From the NCBI GenBank assembly GCA_041390365.1, contig JAWKQB010000002.1, positions 310,001-374,000 on the forward strand: a stretch of DNA of 64,000 nucleotides. Direction: 5' to 3'. This stretch comes from Syntrophotaleaceae bacterium. GTDB lineage: Bacteria; Desulfobacterota; Desulfuromonadia; Desulfuromonadales; Syntrophotaleaceae. A program made the position numbers and the translations under genes. The notes below the pieces were generated by a model that searched no databases, was not told the origin of the DNA, and saw only the letters and a list, made by a program, of their open reading frames with translations. Positions 16,068-24,654 of this stretch are shown here, piece by piece; the first letter of the stretch is position 1; every line of letters starts with the position of its first letter.

Positions 16068-17555
16068 TTATTCAGCTTGCCCTTGAATCATTTCAAGGCC
16101 ATCGCGAAAAATAAACATGGTCCAGTACCTAACAGGATCATCACCTTCTGTCTTCCACACACCAGCCTTTTCAATAATATTCGCAATGCTACGGGCTTCT
16201 TCAATTGGTACGCCCCACAGCTCCGAAAGAGTCTGTGCAGTTTGGCTTGTCTTTCGCCCTTTCAGAAGTTCGAGTTTGTCTCTGATGCTTGGGTGTTCGG
16301 CGAACAAATATTTTTGGACTTTTTCCTTTGAAGCTTCAGACAAAGCCTCCTTTAATGCTCGACGAGTAAAAAGCAATGAACCTTCCGGGTTTTCAGCGCC
16401 AACTTCAATAAAATGTATCTGTCGCCTTAAGGCTGCATTGATAAGGTTAATGACATCTCTCGGTGCGGAGTAACCGGCGCTGTCTTGCACGCGACTAATC
16501 AGCCAGTCCAGCGTTCTCGGGTTACGTCCCGTATCTACTTGGCCTGGGAACATTTGGTAAAATAATGATTCTTGATAGGATTGCGAAGATCTAATTTTCT
16601 CCAAATCAATATTGTATGCCTTACAGATGGCTTCGTTGCTGGAGAACCGCAACATGATAAGATTCAGCAATCCTGCACGGTCCCATGAAATCGTAGTTGC
16701 TTTCTGAATATGAGTTGCTTCCCTGAAACCATCTCGCGTAATTGCTTCCCAAATGTCATTTCGTAGAAATATTCGAAGCCGAATTCGGTCGAAGCCACCT
16801 AAATCCAAATAGGTTTTGAACAGAGCTCGTAAAGCATTTTCCTCAAGTTTAGGGGATTCCACGAATGCAACATCTAGACGATCAAGAAGAAACCAGAGAG
16901 AGAATCCGCTGCTATCGAGTTCCTCATTTGCTTTGTACAGTAGCGTGTCAATGGACTGCACTCCTGTGGCAGCATGATCAGGAGTTGGTTCGGCGAAGGA
17001 TATTTTGATGCCAGCGCCAGTTATAGATCCTGTTGCATCATTAAATGACAGATTTGGTTCAAGGGAACCAGGGTTGAAGTATTTCTTGATGTAGTTGGAG
17101 GCCTTGCCTAAAAATACCCGGAGAGGGTTGGTCTCTAGAAGAAACCCTGAATATTTCAGCGCAGATACTACAGCTTTCCCCGACTCAGTTTGAGCGCCAA
17201 ACGACTCTATATGCTCACCGATAAGGTTCAGGAGGTACAGTTTCCAGAGGTATATAAAAGACCTTTCGCTTGCTGGTGGGTCCGTCTGGAGAGCACTGAA
17301 CGCGGTAGCACCTCTAGGGTTTTCCGCAAATTTTAATATAATGTTTTCTTGGAAGAAATCAGGTTCATGGTCGTTTATGAGTGAATAGATAGCACTCTTG
17401 CCTGACCCCTTTGGGCCATAGACAACATCGACTTCGCCATGTCGGATTTGTTGCCAGTGATGGGTCTCAAGAAAGTAGTTACGCAAATTGTCTGCTTCAA
17501 GTTCGGCAACGGACTCACCAAAGTCAACCGACTTGAGCAATTCAATTTTGTCCAT
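16068..17555 (-). CDS. P-loop ATPase, Sll1717-like family
   Basis: A 495-residue cytoplasmic ATPase. VVYGPKGSGKSAIY at about residue 45 is the Walker A motif, and FSLWFLLDRLDVAF at about residue 225 is a plausible Walker B with acidic residues. RIFLRNDIW may serve as sensor. N-terminal LLKSVDFGESVAELEADNL is typical of P-loop ATPases often annotated as Sll1717 family, common in islands and sometimes near defence genes. The last 100 residues may form a winged helix. It sits alone between the two copies of the CDF/ATPase duplication. Role unknown; defence is only a possibility. Confidence 0.65.
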   Translation of the reverse strand: MDKIELLKSVDFGESVAELEADNLRNYFLETHHWQQIRHGEVDVVYGPKGSGKSAIYSLINDHEPDFFQENIILKFAENPRGATAFSALQTDPPASERSFIYLWKLYLLNLIGEHIESFGAQTESGKAVVSALKYSGFLLETNPLRVFLGKASNYIKKYFNPGSLEPNLSFNDATGSITGAGIKISFAEPTPDHAATGVQSIDTLLYKANEELDSSGFSLWFLLDRLDVAFVESPKLEENALRALFKTYLDLGGFDRIRLRIFLRNDIWEAITRDGFREATHIQKATTISWDRAGLLNLIMLRFSSNEAICKAYNIDLEKIRSSQSYQESLFYQMFPGQVDTGRNPRTLDWLISRVQDSAGYSAPRDVINLINAALRRQIHFIEVGAENPEGSLLFTRRALKEALSEASKEKVQKYLFAEHPSIRDKLELLKGRKTSQTAQTLSELWGVPIEEARSIANIIEKAGVWKTEGDDPVRYWTMFIFRDGLEMIQGQAE

Positions 17556-17586
17556 GCTTTTCTCTCTCCTCGAACATTGTGGTTAA

Positions 17587-20067
17587 GTGGAAAATTTTCC
17601 AGTTATCACCCTTATACCAGGCACTATTTTCCACTTATTGCAATATTAAAGGGGTAAAGGTTGAAATCCCCTTGATTTTTCCACCTGCTGATATTAGAGA
17701 AAGCTTTTATGAAAAACAAGATTAAAAAACTTGTTTTCATCCGTCTTGAGACCCTGGCCTTCCTCCCCGCCTGGCCCCCTCCATTCCAACCCCGGAATAA
17801 AAACCCGCTTCATGTTGACTCCCTCATCCCGCATGGTTGAGAATAGGTTGTTTTTTTTCAGACAATCGATTTTTGAAATGCTTTTGAAATTATTTTCAGG
17901 AGGTTCCGCACCATGTCCGCAGGTCACGCTAATCCTGTCAAAGCTATCCTCTTTGCTTTTGCCGCCAATCTCAGCATCGCCCTGGCCAAAACCGTCGCCG
18001 CTCTGTTTTCCGGGTCGAGCAGCATGATGGCCGAGGCGATTCATTCCTTTGCCGATACGGGGAATCAGGTGCTGCTGCTGATCGGGCTGCGTCGGGCCGG
18101 GCGGCCCTCCGACCTGGAGCATCCCCTGGGGTACGGCAAGGTCAGCTATTTCTGGAGTTTTATGGTCGCTATCATGCTGTTCAGCATCGGCGGCCTTTTT
18201 TCGGTCTACGAAGGCATTCACAAGCTGCATTCGCCGGAGCCGCTGAATCATCTTTGGCTGGCGCTGCTTGTGCTGGGGATTTCCATCGCCCTGGAAGGGG
18301 TGTCCATGGCCGGCTGCCTTAGGGAAATCAACAAGGTCCGGAATGGGAGAAGCCTCTGGCGGTGGATCAACCAGAGCCGCAGTTCGGAGCTGATCGTTGT
18401 TTTCGGCGAGGATCTGGCGGCCCTGCTCGGCCTGGTGCTGGCTTTCTGCTTTCTGGTGGTTGCCGGCATCACCGGCGACACGCGGTTCGATGCCGCCGGT
18501 TCCATCTGCATCGGGACTCTGCTCATCGTGGTCGCCGTGTTCGTGTCGATCCGGGTCAAGTCCCTGCTCATCGGCCGCAGCGCCGAGCCCGAACTGGTCG
18601 CAGCCCTGGAGGCGGCTATCAGCGGTGATGATGATATCCGGGAAGTATTCCATGTCATCACTCTGCAGATGGGGGCCAAGGTGATGCTGGCGGCCAAGAT
18701 CGGCATGCGGGAGGGGCTGACCATTGGAGCGGCCTGCGAGAAGATTAACGAGTTGGAGGCCGAGATCAGGAAAAGTTTCCCCGAGATCGGCTGGTGTTTC
18801 ATGGAGCCGGATGTTCGGGACTGAAACGTTGCTCGCCGGAAGATGGGAAAAATCAGGATTTGTGCGTTTTTCGATCGCGCCTTTGGAGGGGAGAGGATCT
18901 TCAGATTTATTTGCTTTCCGGCATGTTCAGCAAAAACCGCCAGGCAGGCACCACGTCAATCTTTCCGGCCTCGACCTGTATCTGCTCCTCCTCGTTACGG
19001 GTCACGATGATGCCTTGCGTGAGTTTCAGTTCTGTCATGGCCTCGGCCAGCGCGGCCGTTTCCCGTTTGCGGGTTTGCGGGTCGGCCATCGACTGACAGA
19101 CCTGAACAAGCATGCGGGACGGCCCCTGGCGCCCGGCGAGAAAATCAACCTCCCGGCCCGCCTTGGTCTTGTAGTAGAAGATATCCGGCGTAACCCGGCG
19201 AAGTGCGGTGAACACAAGGTTTTCCAGCAGATGACCCGAGTTGACCAGAATGCCGGAGCTGATCGAAGTCACCATTGCGTGGTCGATGCAGTAAACCTTC
19301 TTTGGATTGGTATTGGCCCTGGCCAGCGAGGCGTCAAAGATGCGCACAGTGAAAAGAACATAAGCATCCTCGAGCCATTCGAGATAATCGGACACAGCGG
19401 ATTTCGGCGCTTTGTGACCCAGAGATTTCAGGTAGCCGGTCAGGTTGTTGACGGAATAGAGGGACCCCGTATTGTCCACCAGCCAATGCGCCAGATCCGC
19501 GACCGCCTTCGGGTGTGAGATATCATGACGCTCGATGAGGTCGCGGAACAGCATGGCGTTGAAATATTCCTGGTGGGTCTTGATTCGCAGCATCCGGTCA
19601 AGGCCGGCAACTTCGGGAAAGCCGCCGGTTTCCCAGTACTCTTCGAATGCTTTCTGGATGGTCAGGCGTTTTTTGGTCGAGAGTGGGGCGTCGCTCTCGA
19701 TTCCTTTGTAATCGAGAAACTCCCGGAACGAAAACGGGAACATTTCCCAGGAGAGCGCTCGTCCGCGCATCTGCGTTGCGATCTCTCTTGAGAGCATTTG
19801 AGCCGATGACCCGGTGATGTACACCTCGCACTTTTCGGTTCTCATCAAACGCTCGACGAAAGGCTCCCATCCAGGCACGACCTGGATCTCATCGAAAAAG
19901 CAATGAACCATCTCGACGTGCTTTTTTTCCGGATAGAGCGAGAAGTAGGCTTCCAGAATCACGCCCAGGTTGTCGTGTTGCAGATTGTGCAAACGATCAT
20001 CGAAAAAATTCAGATAGAGAATGTTCTGACGGGAAACGCCTGATTCCTGAAGCTTCTTCATGAGCTG
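17587..20067. repeat. Copy 2 of the 2.48-kb duplicated segment
   Basis: This is the second copy of 10994-13476, in the same orientation, and it continues beyond that homology into the intact 5' end of the ATPase gene (to 20217). The 357-base gap 17556-17912 contains only the shared leader: GTGGAAAAT, a conserved CCACCTGCTGATATTAGAGA block, and the inverted repeat at 17709-17740. Confidence 0.9.
17913..18824 (+). CDS. Cation diffusion facilitator transporter (copy 2)
   Basis: Second copy of the 303-residue CDF transporter at 11322-12233, differing by only three conservative residues (Leu/Ala at 3, Val/Ile, Met/Leu). It shares the HSFADTGN helix-II metal motif and the C-terminal cytoplasmic domain ending GWCFMEPDV. 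CAGGAGG precedes ATG. Converges on an intact AAA_14/DUF4143 ATPase gene, 82 bases apart. Silent differences between the copies exceed replacements, suggesting that both remained under selection after duplication, or that gene conversion has acted. Confidence 0.85.
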   Translation: MSAGHANPVKAILFAFAANLSIALAKTVAALFSGSSSMMAEAIHSFADTGNQVLLLIGLRRAGRPSDLEHPLGYGKVSYFWSFMVAIMLFSIGGLFSVYEGIHKLHSPEPLNHLWLALLVLGISIALEGVSMAGCLREINKVRNGRSLWRWINQSRSSELIVVFGEDLAALLGLVLAFCFLVVAGITGDTRFDAAGSICIGTLLIVVAVFVSIRVKSLLIGRSAEPELVAALEAAISGDDDIREVFHVITLQMGAKVMLAAKIGMREGLTIGAACEKINELEAEIRKSFPEIGWCFMEPDVRD

Positions 20068-20217
20068 AAACATGAAGGTCGATTTGCCGCTGCGGCGCAC
20101 ACCGATGCAAACCGTGGCTTTGCCAGGCAAGGGCGTCACCGCAACCCGCCTGGGCACACCCGTGGGCAGGTCAATCTCCTGTAAATCGAGGATTATTTCT
20201 TTGAGCATGTCAATCAT
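18907..20217 (-). CDS. AAA_14/DUF4143 ATPase (intact copy 2)
   Basis: A 436-residue member of the ATPase family with an AAA_14 domain followed by DUF4143. Walker A is GVRRSGKST at residues about 39-47, Walker B is HCFFDEIQ at about residue 105, and ITGSSAQML acts as the sensor-1 region. The C-terminal half (FYYKTKAGREVDFL onward) resembles the restriction-like fold seen in DUF4143 proteins. Members are abundant paralogues in bacteria and archaea with no settled role; some are mobile. It converges on the CDF gene in both duplicated segments, so the pair moved as a unit. Start ATG at 20217; a second Met follows at residue 4. Confidence 0.82.
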   Translation of the reverse strand: MIDMLKEIILDLQEIDLPTGVPRRVAVTPLPGKATVCIGVRRSGKSTFMFQLMKKLQESGVSRQNILYLNFFDDRLHNLQHDNLGVILEAYFSLYPEKKHVEMVHCFFDEIQVVPGWEPFVERLMRTEKCEVYITGSSAQMLSREIATQMRGRALSWEMFPFSFREFLDYKGIESDAPLSTKKRLTIQKAFEEYWETGGFPEVAGLDRMLRIKTHQEYFNAMLFRDLIERHDISHPKAVADLAHWLVDNTGSLYSVNNLTGYLKSLGHKAPKSAVSDYLEWLEDAYVLFTVRIFDASLARANTNPKKVYCIDHAMVTSISSGILVNSGHLLENLVFTALRRVTPDIFYYKTKAGREVDFLAGRQGPSRMLVQVCQSMADPQTRKRETAALAEAMTELKLTQGIIVTRNEEEQIQVEAGKIDVVPAWRFLLNMPESK

Positions 20218-20360
20218 AGGGAAGCTCCGGCTATAAAATTTTCCGGGAATATATGAATCTGGAAATAATAATTACCAGTTATGGTGGAAAGTGGCAAGGA
20301 GTTTCTCTGGACTCGTCAGTGGCTGTTTTCTTTGCGTTTGGCCACAATGGTCCCCCTGGC

Positions 20361-20475
20361 AAGTTTCCCGGAGATCGGCTGGTGTTTCATGGAACCGGAT
20401 GTGGCGGGATTGAAAAGTTGCTTGTCGCAATTGGGAAAATCCCGGATTTGTGCGCTATTCTAATTGGAGGGTCTT
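20361..20475 (+). repeat. Remnant of a third CDF gene 3' end
   Basis: AAGTTTCCCGGAGATCGGCT onward matches the last 15 codons of the CDF genes (GWCFMEPD) and the following 60 bases, with small indels and substitutions, ending near TTGGAGGG. Only the 3' end survives. It lies in the 456-base gap 20218-20673, upstream of the intact ATPase gene, indicating that the segment was once present in three tandem copies or that an older copy seeded the duplication. Confidence 0.8.
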
Positions 20476-20539
20476 TTGTACTGGCTGTTCATCCCTAGTG
20501 CCCCTTGCGGTTGGTCATGTCAAAAAATTCTGAGGCATT

Positions 20540-20616
20540 TTGGTTGCTGTTAAGGCGCGCCGCCGCAGGCCTAGCCTGAGTTAAGCCGAGAAGGCGCAAC
20601 GCAAACAGCGGCCAAA
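20540..20616. repeat. Imperfect palindromic intergenic repeat
   Basis: TTGGTTGCTGTT at the left pairs with AACAGCGGCCAA at the right (10 of 12). Nested inside are GGCGCGCC and AGGCCTAGCCT. It resembles the multi-stem intergenic repeats common in Desulfuromonadales, but this is from general memory. A separate 12-bp palindrome, GACACTAGTGTC (20652-20663), lies just before the next gene. Confidence 0.45.
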
Positions 20617-20673
20617 AGGGCCGGAATTTGAAGGCAGGATTAACCGCACGGGACACTAGTGTCGGGGAGAGGC

Positions 20674-21942
20674 ATGGGCGATCGTATACGGTTTTTTCTG
20701 AGACGTCTTGGCGAAAAGTTATGGGTCAAGCCGCTGGTGATGTGCATTTTTTCCATCGCCGCGGTTTTTCTGACAAAAACGGTCGATTATGCCGGGCTGG
20801 ATGAGTTTTTTCCGGATATCACCCGGGAATCGATTGAGGTTCTCCTCGTCAACCTTTCCGCCAGTATGCTGGTGATCGCCACCTTCGCCGTCGGTTCGAT
20901 GGTCCAGGCCTATGCCTCGGCCAGCAAGACGGCAACCCCGCGCTGCTTTTCCCTGATCGTCGCTGACGATGTGTCCCAGAATGCCCTGTCGACCTTTATC
21001 GGCGTCTTCATTTTCAGCATTATCGCCATCATTCCACTTAAAAACGGTTATTACGACATAGCCGGCCGGTTTGCCCTGTTCGCTCTGACCCTCGTGGCGC
21101 TGGTAATCGTCGTTCTGACCCTGGTGAGGTGGATCGATCGCATTGCCCGGTTGGGGCGGCTCGGAACGACGATTTCAAAGGTCGAAGCGGCCACGACAGA
21201 AGCCTTGCTGAGGCGACGGGGGGCTCCCTATATGAAGGCCCTTCCTCTGTCTGCGGGCGAAATTTCCGGCCTTCCCGTTTACAGCGAAAAAATCGGATAT
21301 GTACAGCGTGTGGATGTCAGCGAATTGCAGTCCGTGGCCAAAAAGCAGGAGGTCAGAATTGCCGTTGCCTCACTGCCCGGCACATTCTGTGTGCCGGGCA
21401 AACCCCTGGTCTGGGTCAGGACAGAAACGGGGGAATCTCCGGACATCGATACCAGGGCAATTGCCAAGGCGTTCCGGGTTGGCAAGGATCGAACATTCGA
21501 TGAGGATCCCCGGTTCGGATTCATTGTACTTGCGGAAATTGCGGATCGGGCCCTGTCTCCGGCCGTCAATGATCCGGGTACCGCCATAGATGTCATCAAT
21601 GTCTCGGTACGTCTTTTCGCTCTATGGACAGGGCCGGTTGAAGCACGGGACAAGATCGAACATGACCGGGTGGAGGTTCCGGGATTATCCACCTGGGATA
21701 TGTTGGATGATATCTACACTCCGATTGCGGACAGCGGCGCCGACAGTATCGAGGTCGTGATCCGCCTGCTGAAGGCTTTTCATGCTCTTGCTTCCATGGG
21801 AGATCTGACCTTGCGGGATGCCGCTCTTTATCATGCCCGCCTGGCCGCTGCCCGGGCGGACATTGCACTTGCGCTTCCAGAAGACCGGGAAAGGGTGCGC
21901 AAGGTGGCGGCTTTCGAAGGGGATCTGTTCAGGGAGGTCTGA
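20674..21942 (+). CDS. DUF2254 membrane protein
   Basis: This 422-residue protein has four membrane segments in its first 160 residues (near 13-33, 60-85, 105-125 and 133-155), then a soluble domain. RFGFIVLAEIADRALSPAVNDPGTA is the strongly conserved DUF2254 signature. The family is widespread and functionally uncharacterised. ATG at 20674 is preferred because GGGGAGAGG precedes it; a GTG at 20659 in the same frame lies inside a palindrome. It is followed after 47 bases by a methyltransferase gene and could be co-transcribed with it. Confidence 0.8.
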   Translation: MGDRIRFFLRRLGEKLWVKPLVMCIFSIAAVFLTKTVDYAGLDEFFPDITRESIEVLLVNLSASMLVIATFAVGSMVQAYASASKTATPRCFSLIVADDVSQNALSTFIGVFIFSIIAIIPLKNGYYDIAGRFALFALTLVALVIVVLTLVRWIDRIARLGRLGTTISKVEAATTEALLRRRGAPYMKALPLSAGEISGLPVYSEKIGYVQRVDVSELQSVAKKQEVRIAVASLPGTFCVPGKPLVWVRTETGESPDIDTRAIAKAFRVGKDRTFDEDPRFGFIVLAEIADRALSPAVNDPGTAIDVINVSVRLFALWTGPVEARDKIEHDRVEVPGLSTWDMLDDIYTPIADSGADSIEVVIRLLKAFHALASMGDLTLRDAALYHARLAAARADIALALPEDRERVRKVAAFEGDLFREV

Positions 21943-21989
21943 TCGGTACAGCGACAACCAGATAAAACCAGGCTTCTGGAGGGAAAACC

Positions 21990-22553
21990 ATGGCTCATCG
22001 ATGTCCCTACTGGGTAGGGTTTTTTCTCATTACCCCCTTGCGAAGGATGATACAGGATCCCGAAAAAATTCTTCGCCCTTTTGTCGCGGAAGGAATGAGG
22101 GTGTTGGATGTCGGCCCCGCGATGGGATATTTCACTCTTCCGATGGCCCGACTGGTGGGTCCGAAGGGCAAGGTCCTGGCGGTTGATATCCATGAAAAGC
22201 TGCTGCAAAAGCTCCACAAACGAGCATGCAGAGCCGGTCTGGACGACAGAATCGTCACCCGGGTTTGCGAGCCGACCTCCCTGGATCTGGCCGAATATGA
22301 AAAGGCTGTCGATTTCGCCCTGGCCTTCGCCGTGGTGCACGAGGTGCCGGACGAAGAGAAGCTCTATGCCGACCTGTTCCGCTTGCTGAAGCCGGGCGGG
22401 GAATGCCTGCTCGCAGAACCGCGTGGACATGTTTCCGTTGCAACATTTACCCAGACCCTGGATTTGGCCGAGAAGGTGGGTTTCAAGGTGTCGGACAGCC
22501 CGCCCATCGGGTGGAGCCGGGTGGCTTTGCTGATCAAGGAAAAGGGGGAGTAG
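21990..22553 (+). CDS. Class I SAM-dependent methyltransferase
   Basis: A 187-residue Rossmann methyltransferase. VLDVGPAMGYFTLPMA is motif I (SAM-binding glycine-rich loop), VLAVDIHEK holds the acidic ribose-binding residue, and FALAFAVVHEVPD followed by LLKPGGECLLAEP gives motifs IV-V. These fit the Methyltransf_11/25 group, whose substrates vary widely. CTGGAGGG precedes ATG. It lies downstream of the DUF2254 gene and is terminated by the REP-like pair at 22602. Substrate unknown. Confidence 0.8.
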   Translation: MAHRCPYWVGFFLITPLRRMIQDPEKILRPFVAEGMRVLDVGPAMGYFTLPMARLVGPKGKVLAVDIHEKLLQKLHKRACRAGLDDRIVTRVCEPTSLDLAEYEKAVDFALAFAVVHEVPDEEKLYADLFRLLKPGGECLLAEPRGHVSVATFTQTLDLAEKVGFKVSDSPPIGWSRVALLIKEKGE

Positions 22554-22601
22554 GAGGGCGGCCGGGTCGCGTCCCGGCAGGCGTGCAACGGTCATTAAAA
22601 A

Positions 22602-22686
22602 TGTAGGGGCGGGTCTCAGACCCGCCTTCAGGTCCAATCAGGTTCCTGTTGAAAAGCCAAGGGCAGGTCTGAGACCTGCCCCTACA
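22602..22686. repeat. REP/BIME-like inverted pair between convergent genes
   Basis: Two palindromic cores, TGTAGGGGCGGGTCTCAGAC (from 22602) and GGGCAGGTCTGAGACCTGCC (22661-22680, followed by CCTACA), lie in opposite orientation, so the whole can fold as one large hairpin or as two small ones. It probably terminates both neighbours. The right element overlaps the stop codon of epmA (22682-22684). Confidence 0.75.
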
Positions 22687-23593
22687 GAAGTTCCGGCGTA
22701 AAAGCCACCACCTCGTCGATCGTGTCGGCGCCGGTCAGCAGCATGACCAGCCGGTCGAGGCCAAGGGCGATGCCGGCGGCTTCCGGCATGGCGGCCAGTT
22801 CCTGCAGAAACCGTTCGGGGAAAGGATAGGGGATTTTGCCGGCGGATCGTCGAGCGGATTCTTCGGCCTCGAAGCGCTGGCGCTGCTCGAGGGGATCGGT
22901 CAGTTCGGAGAAGGCGTTGGCGAGTTCCAGGCCGGCGATGTACAGCTCGAATCGTTCGGCCACGCCGGGGCGGTGGGGATGCCGGCGGGCCAGGGCGGCC
23001 AGTTCGCTCGGGTATTCGAGGAGAAAGGTCGGCCGGTCGATGCCGAGCCGGGGTTCGATCTCCAGGGCGATGATTTCGTCGAAGCGGCCGGCGGACAGGG
23101 CCTCCTCGAGGGAGCAGGAGGCATAACGTTCGAAGGCATCGGCCACCGTCAGCATTTCCCAGGGCGAAATCAGGTCGATGTGGCTGCCTTTGTAGTTCAG
23201 AGCTCCTTTCGGCACCAGCACCCCCAGCAGACTTTCGCATTCGGTCATCAGGTGATGGTAGTCGCAACCGGCGGCATACCATTCGAGCATGGCGAACTCC
23301 GGCAGGTGGCGGCCGCCCCGTTCCTCGGCCCGCCAGCAGCGGCAGATCTGGAAGAGCCGCGGATAGCCGGCGGCCAGGAGCCTTTTCATGCAGAGCTCGG
23401 GGCTGGTCTGCAGAAACCAGCCGTCGCTGGTCACTGGATCGATGTGCGCCTCGGGGGCGTTGCCCGGCACCCGGTGCGGGGTTTCCACCTCCAGGTAGCC
23501 CCGCTCGATGAAAAAAGCCCGGACCGTCTGTACGATCCGGGCCCTCTGTTCAAGCCGGGGACGCTTCCTGGCGAGCGTCCAGTTCTGTTCCAT
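22682..23593 (-). CDS. epmA: EF-P--(R)-beta-lysine ligase (EpmA/PoxA/GenX)
   Basis: EpmA is a stand-alone class II lysyl-tRNA-synthetase-like enzyme that attaches (R)-beta-lysine to EF-P. The 303-residue product lacks the anticodon-binding domain. It contains motif 2 (FQICRCWRAEERGGRHLPEF) and motif 3 (GIALGLDRLVMLLTG), plus FLQTSPELCMKRLLAAGYP. It is 7 bases downstream of efp, and the acceptor lysine is present in that protein, so the pair is functionally coherent. The lysine 2,3-aminomutase partner EpmB is not in the window. Confidence 0.93.
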   Translation of the reverse strand: MEQNWTLARKRPRLEQRARIVQTVRAFFIERGYLEVETPHRVPGNAPEAHIDPVTSDGWFLQTSPELCMKRLLAAGYPRLFQICRCWRAEERGGRHLPEFAMLEWYAAGCDYHHLMTECESLLGVLVPKGALNYKGSHIDLISPWEMLTVADAFERYASCSLEEALSAGRFDEIIALEIEPRLGIDRPTFLLEYPSELAALARRHPHRPGVAERFELYIAGLELANAFSELTDPLEQRQRFEAEESARRSAGKIPYPFPERFLQELAAMPEAAGIALGLDRLVMLLTGADTIDEVVAFTPELL

Positions 23594-23600
23594 TGCCGGT

Positions 23601-24164
23601 TTATTCCTTGACCCGGGTGACGTATTCGCCGGTGCGGGTGTCGATCTGGATCAGGGTGCCTTCCTCGACGAAGGAAGGCACCTGCAGGGTGTAGCCCGTC
23701 TCCACGGTAGCCGGCTTGTTGTTGCCGGCGGCGGTGTCGCCCTTGACCCAGGGATCGGACTGGGTGACGCGCAGGTTGACGAAATTGGGCAGGGTGATGC
23801 CGATGCCCCGGACACCGAACATGAGAATCTTCACTTCCATGTTGTCGACCAGGAAGTACTGCTGGTCTCCGAGGGCTTCCTCCGGCAGGGTGATTTGCTC
23901 GTAGTTCTTCTGGTCCATGAACACGTAGCCGTTTTCATCCCGGTAGAGGTACTGCATGTCCCGCTCTTCGAGGGCCGCTGGTTCGAAGGACTCGCCCGAG
24001 CGGTAGGTGCGGTCGAAAAGGGAGCCGGTGATCATGTTGCGCAGCTTGCATTTGTAGAGAGCCTGGCCTTTGCCGGGCTTTGTGAAATCGAACTGGACAA
24101 TGACATGCGGCTCTCCATCGATCATCAGTTTGGAGCCTTTGCGCAGGTCGGAACAGGTCAGCAT
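23601..24164 (-). CDS. efp: Translation elongation factor P
   Basis: EF-P rescues ribosomes stalled on polyproline stretches. The 187-residue protein has the KOW-like N-domain followed by two OB domains. The loop KPGKGQA holds the lysine (residue about 34) that EpmA modifies. C-terminal VPSFVEEGTLIQIDTRTGEY is the family signature. AAGGAG precedes ATG. It forms a two-gene operon with epmA. A second, YeiP-type paralogue lies at 32786-33349. Confidence 0.95.
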   Translation of the reverse strand: MLTCSDLRKGSKLMIDGEPHVIVQFDFTKPGKGQALYKCKLRNMITGSLFDRTYRSGESFEPAALEERDMQYLYRDENGYVFMDQKNYEQITLPEEALGDQQYFLVDNMEVKILMFGVRGIGITLPNFVNLRVTQSDPWVKGDTAAGNNKPATVETGYTLQVPSFVEEGTLIQIDTRTGEYVTRVKE

Positions 24165-24276
24165 GAATTTTCTCCTTTGTGCCTTATCTTGATGCTATTA
24201 TTTCAGGGATTAAAATACCGGCATGCGATGATTTTCCAAAAGTCCGCTATTAAACCACAGCGTACGGCGGTTTGTC

Positions 24277-24654
24277 ATGAAAAAATTACCGAGAAGGACC
24301 TTGTCCGAATCCTGTCGCCGCAAGGGCCCCGATATGATGTTGCGTTCCCTGCGCTGGCTGGCGCTGGCCGGATGGGGCCTGATGGCTGCGACCCTCTTTG
24401 TTTTCGATCAGGCAAAGCCGGAAACGACGACGGTGTTCGAGCGGCATTTCGGCATCCACCTGCGCACCTGGTGGGATGCGGAAATGGCCGGGCGGATGCA
24501 GTCCCTGCTGTGGGCGGGGCTCGTCATCAGTCTGCTGGGGCTGGCGGCCAACGCCTCGCGTCGGCGGCGCAGCAGCGACGAATGGCGGATCAATCTGTGG
24601 TTGCTCCTGTTGACGTCCCTGATCAGTCTTTTTCTCTACTTTCGGTTTTTCTAG
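24277..24654 (+). CDS. Small membrane protein of unknown function
   Basis: A 125-residue protein with three predicted membrane helices (near residues 24-44, 77-92 and 105-123) separated by a polar segment and RRRR. No family is recognised. An internal ATG pair at 24334 has AAGGG upstream and may be the real start. Its 3' end overlaps the convergent metallophosphoesterase gene by 32 bases. The frame has normal codon use for the region, but evidence is limited. Confidence 0.5.
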   Translation: MKKLPRRTLSESCRRKGPDMMLRSLRWLALAGWGLMAATLFVFDQAKPETTTVFERHFGIHLRTWWDAEMAGRMQSLLWAGLVISLLGLAANASRRRRSSDEWRINLWLLLLTSLISLFLYFRFF

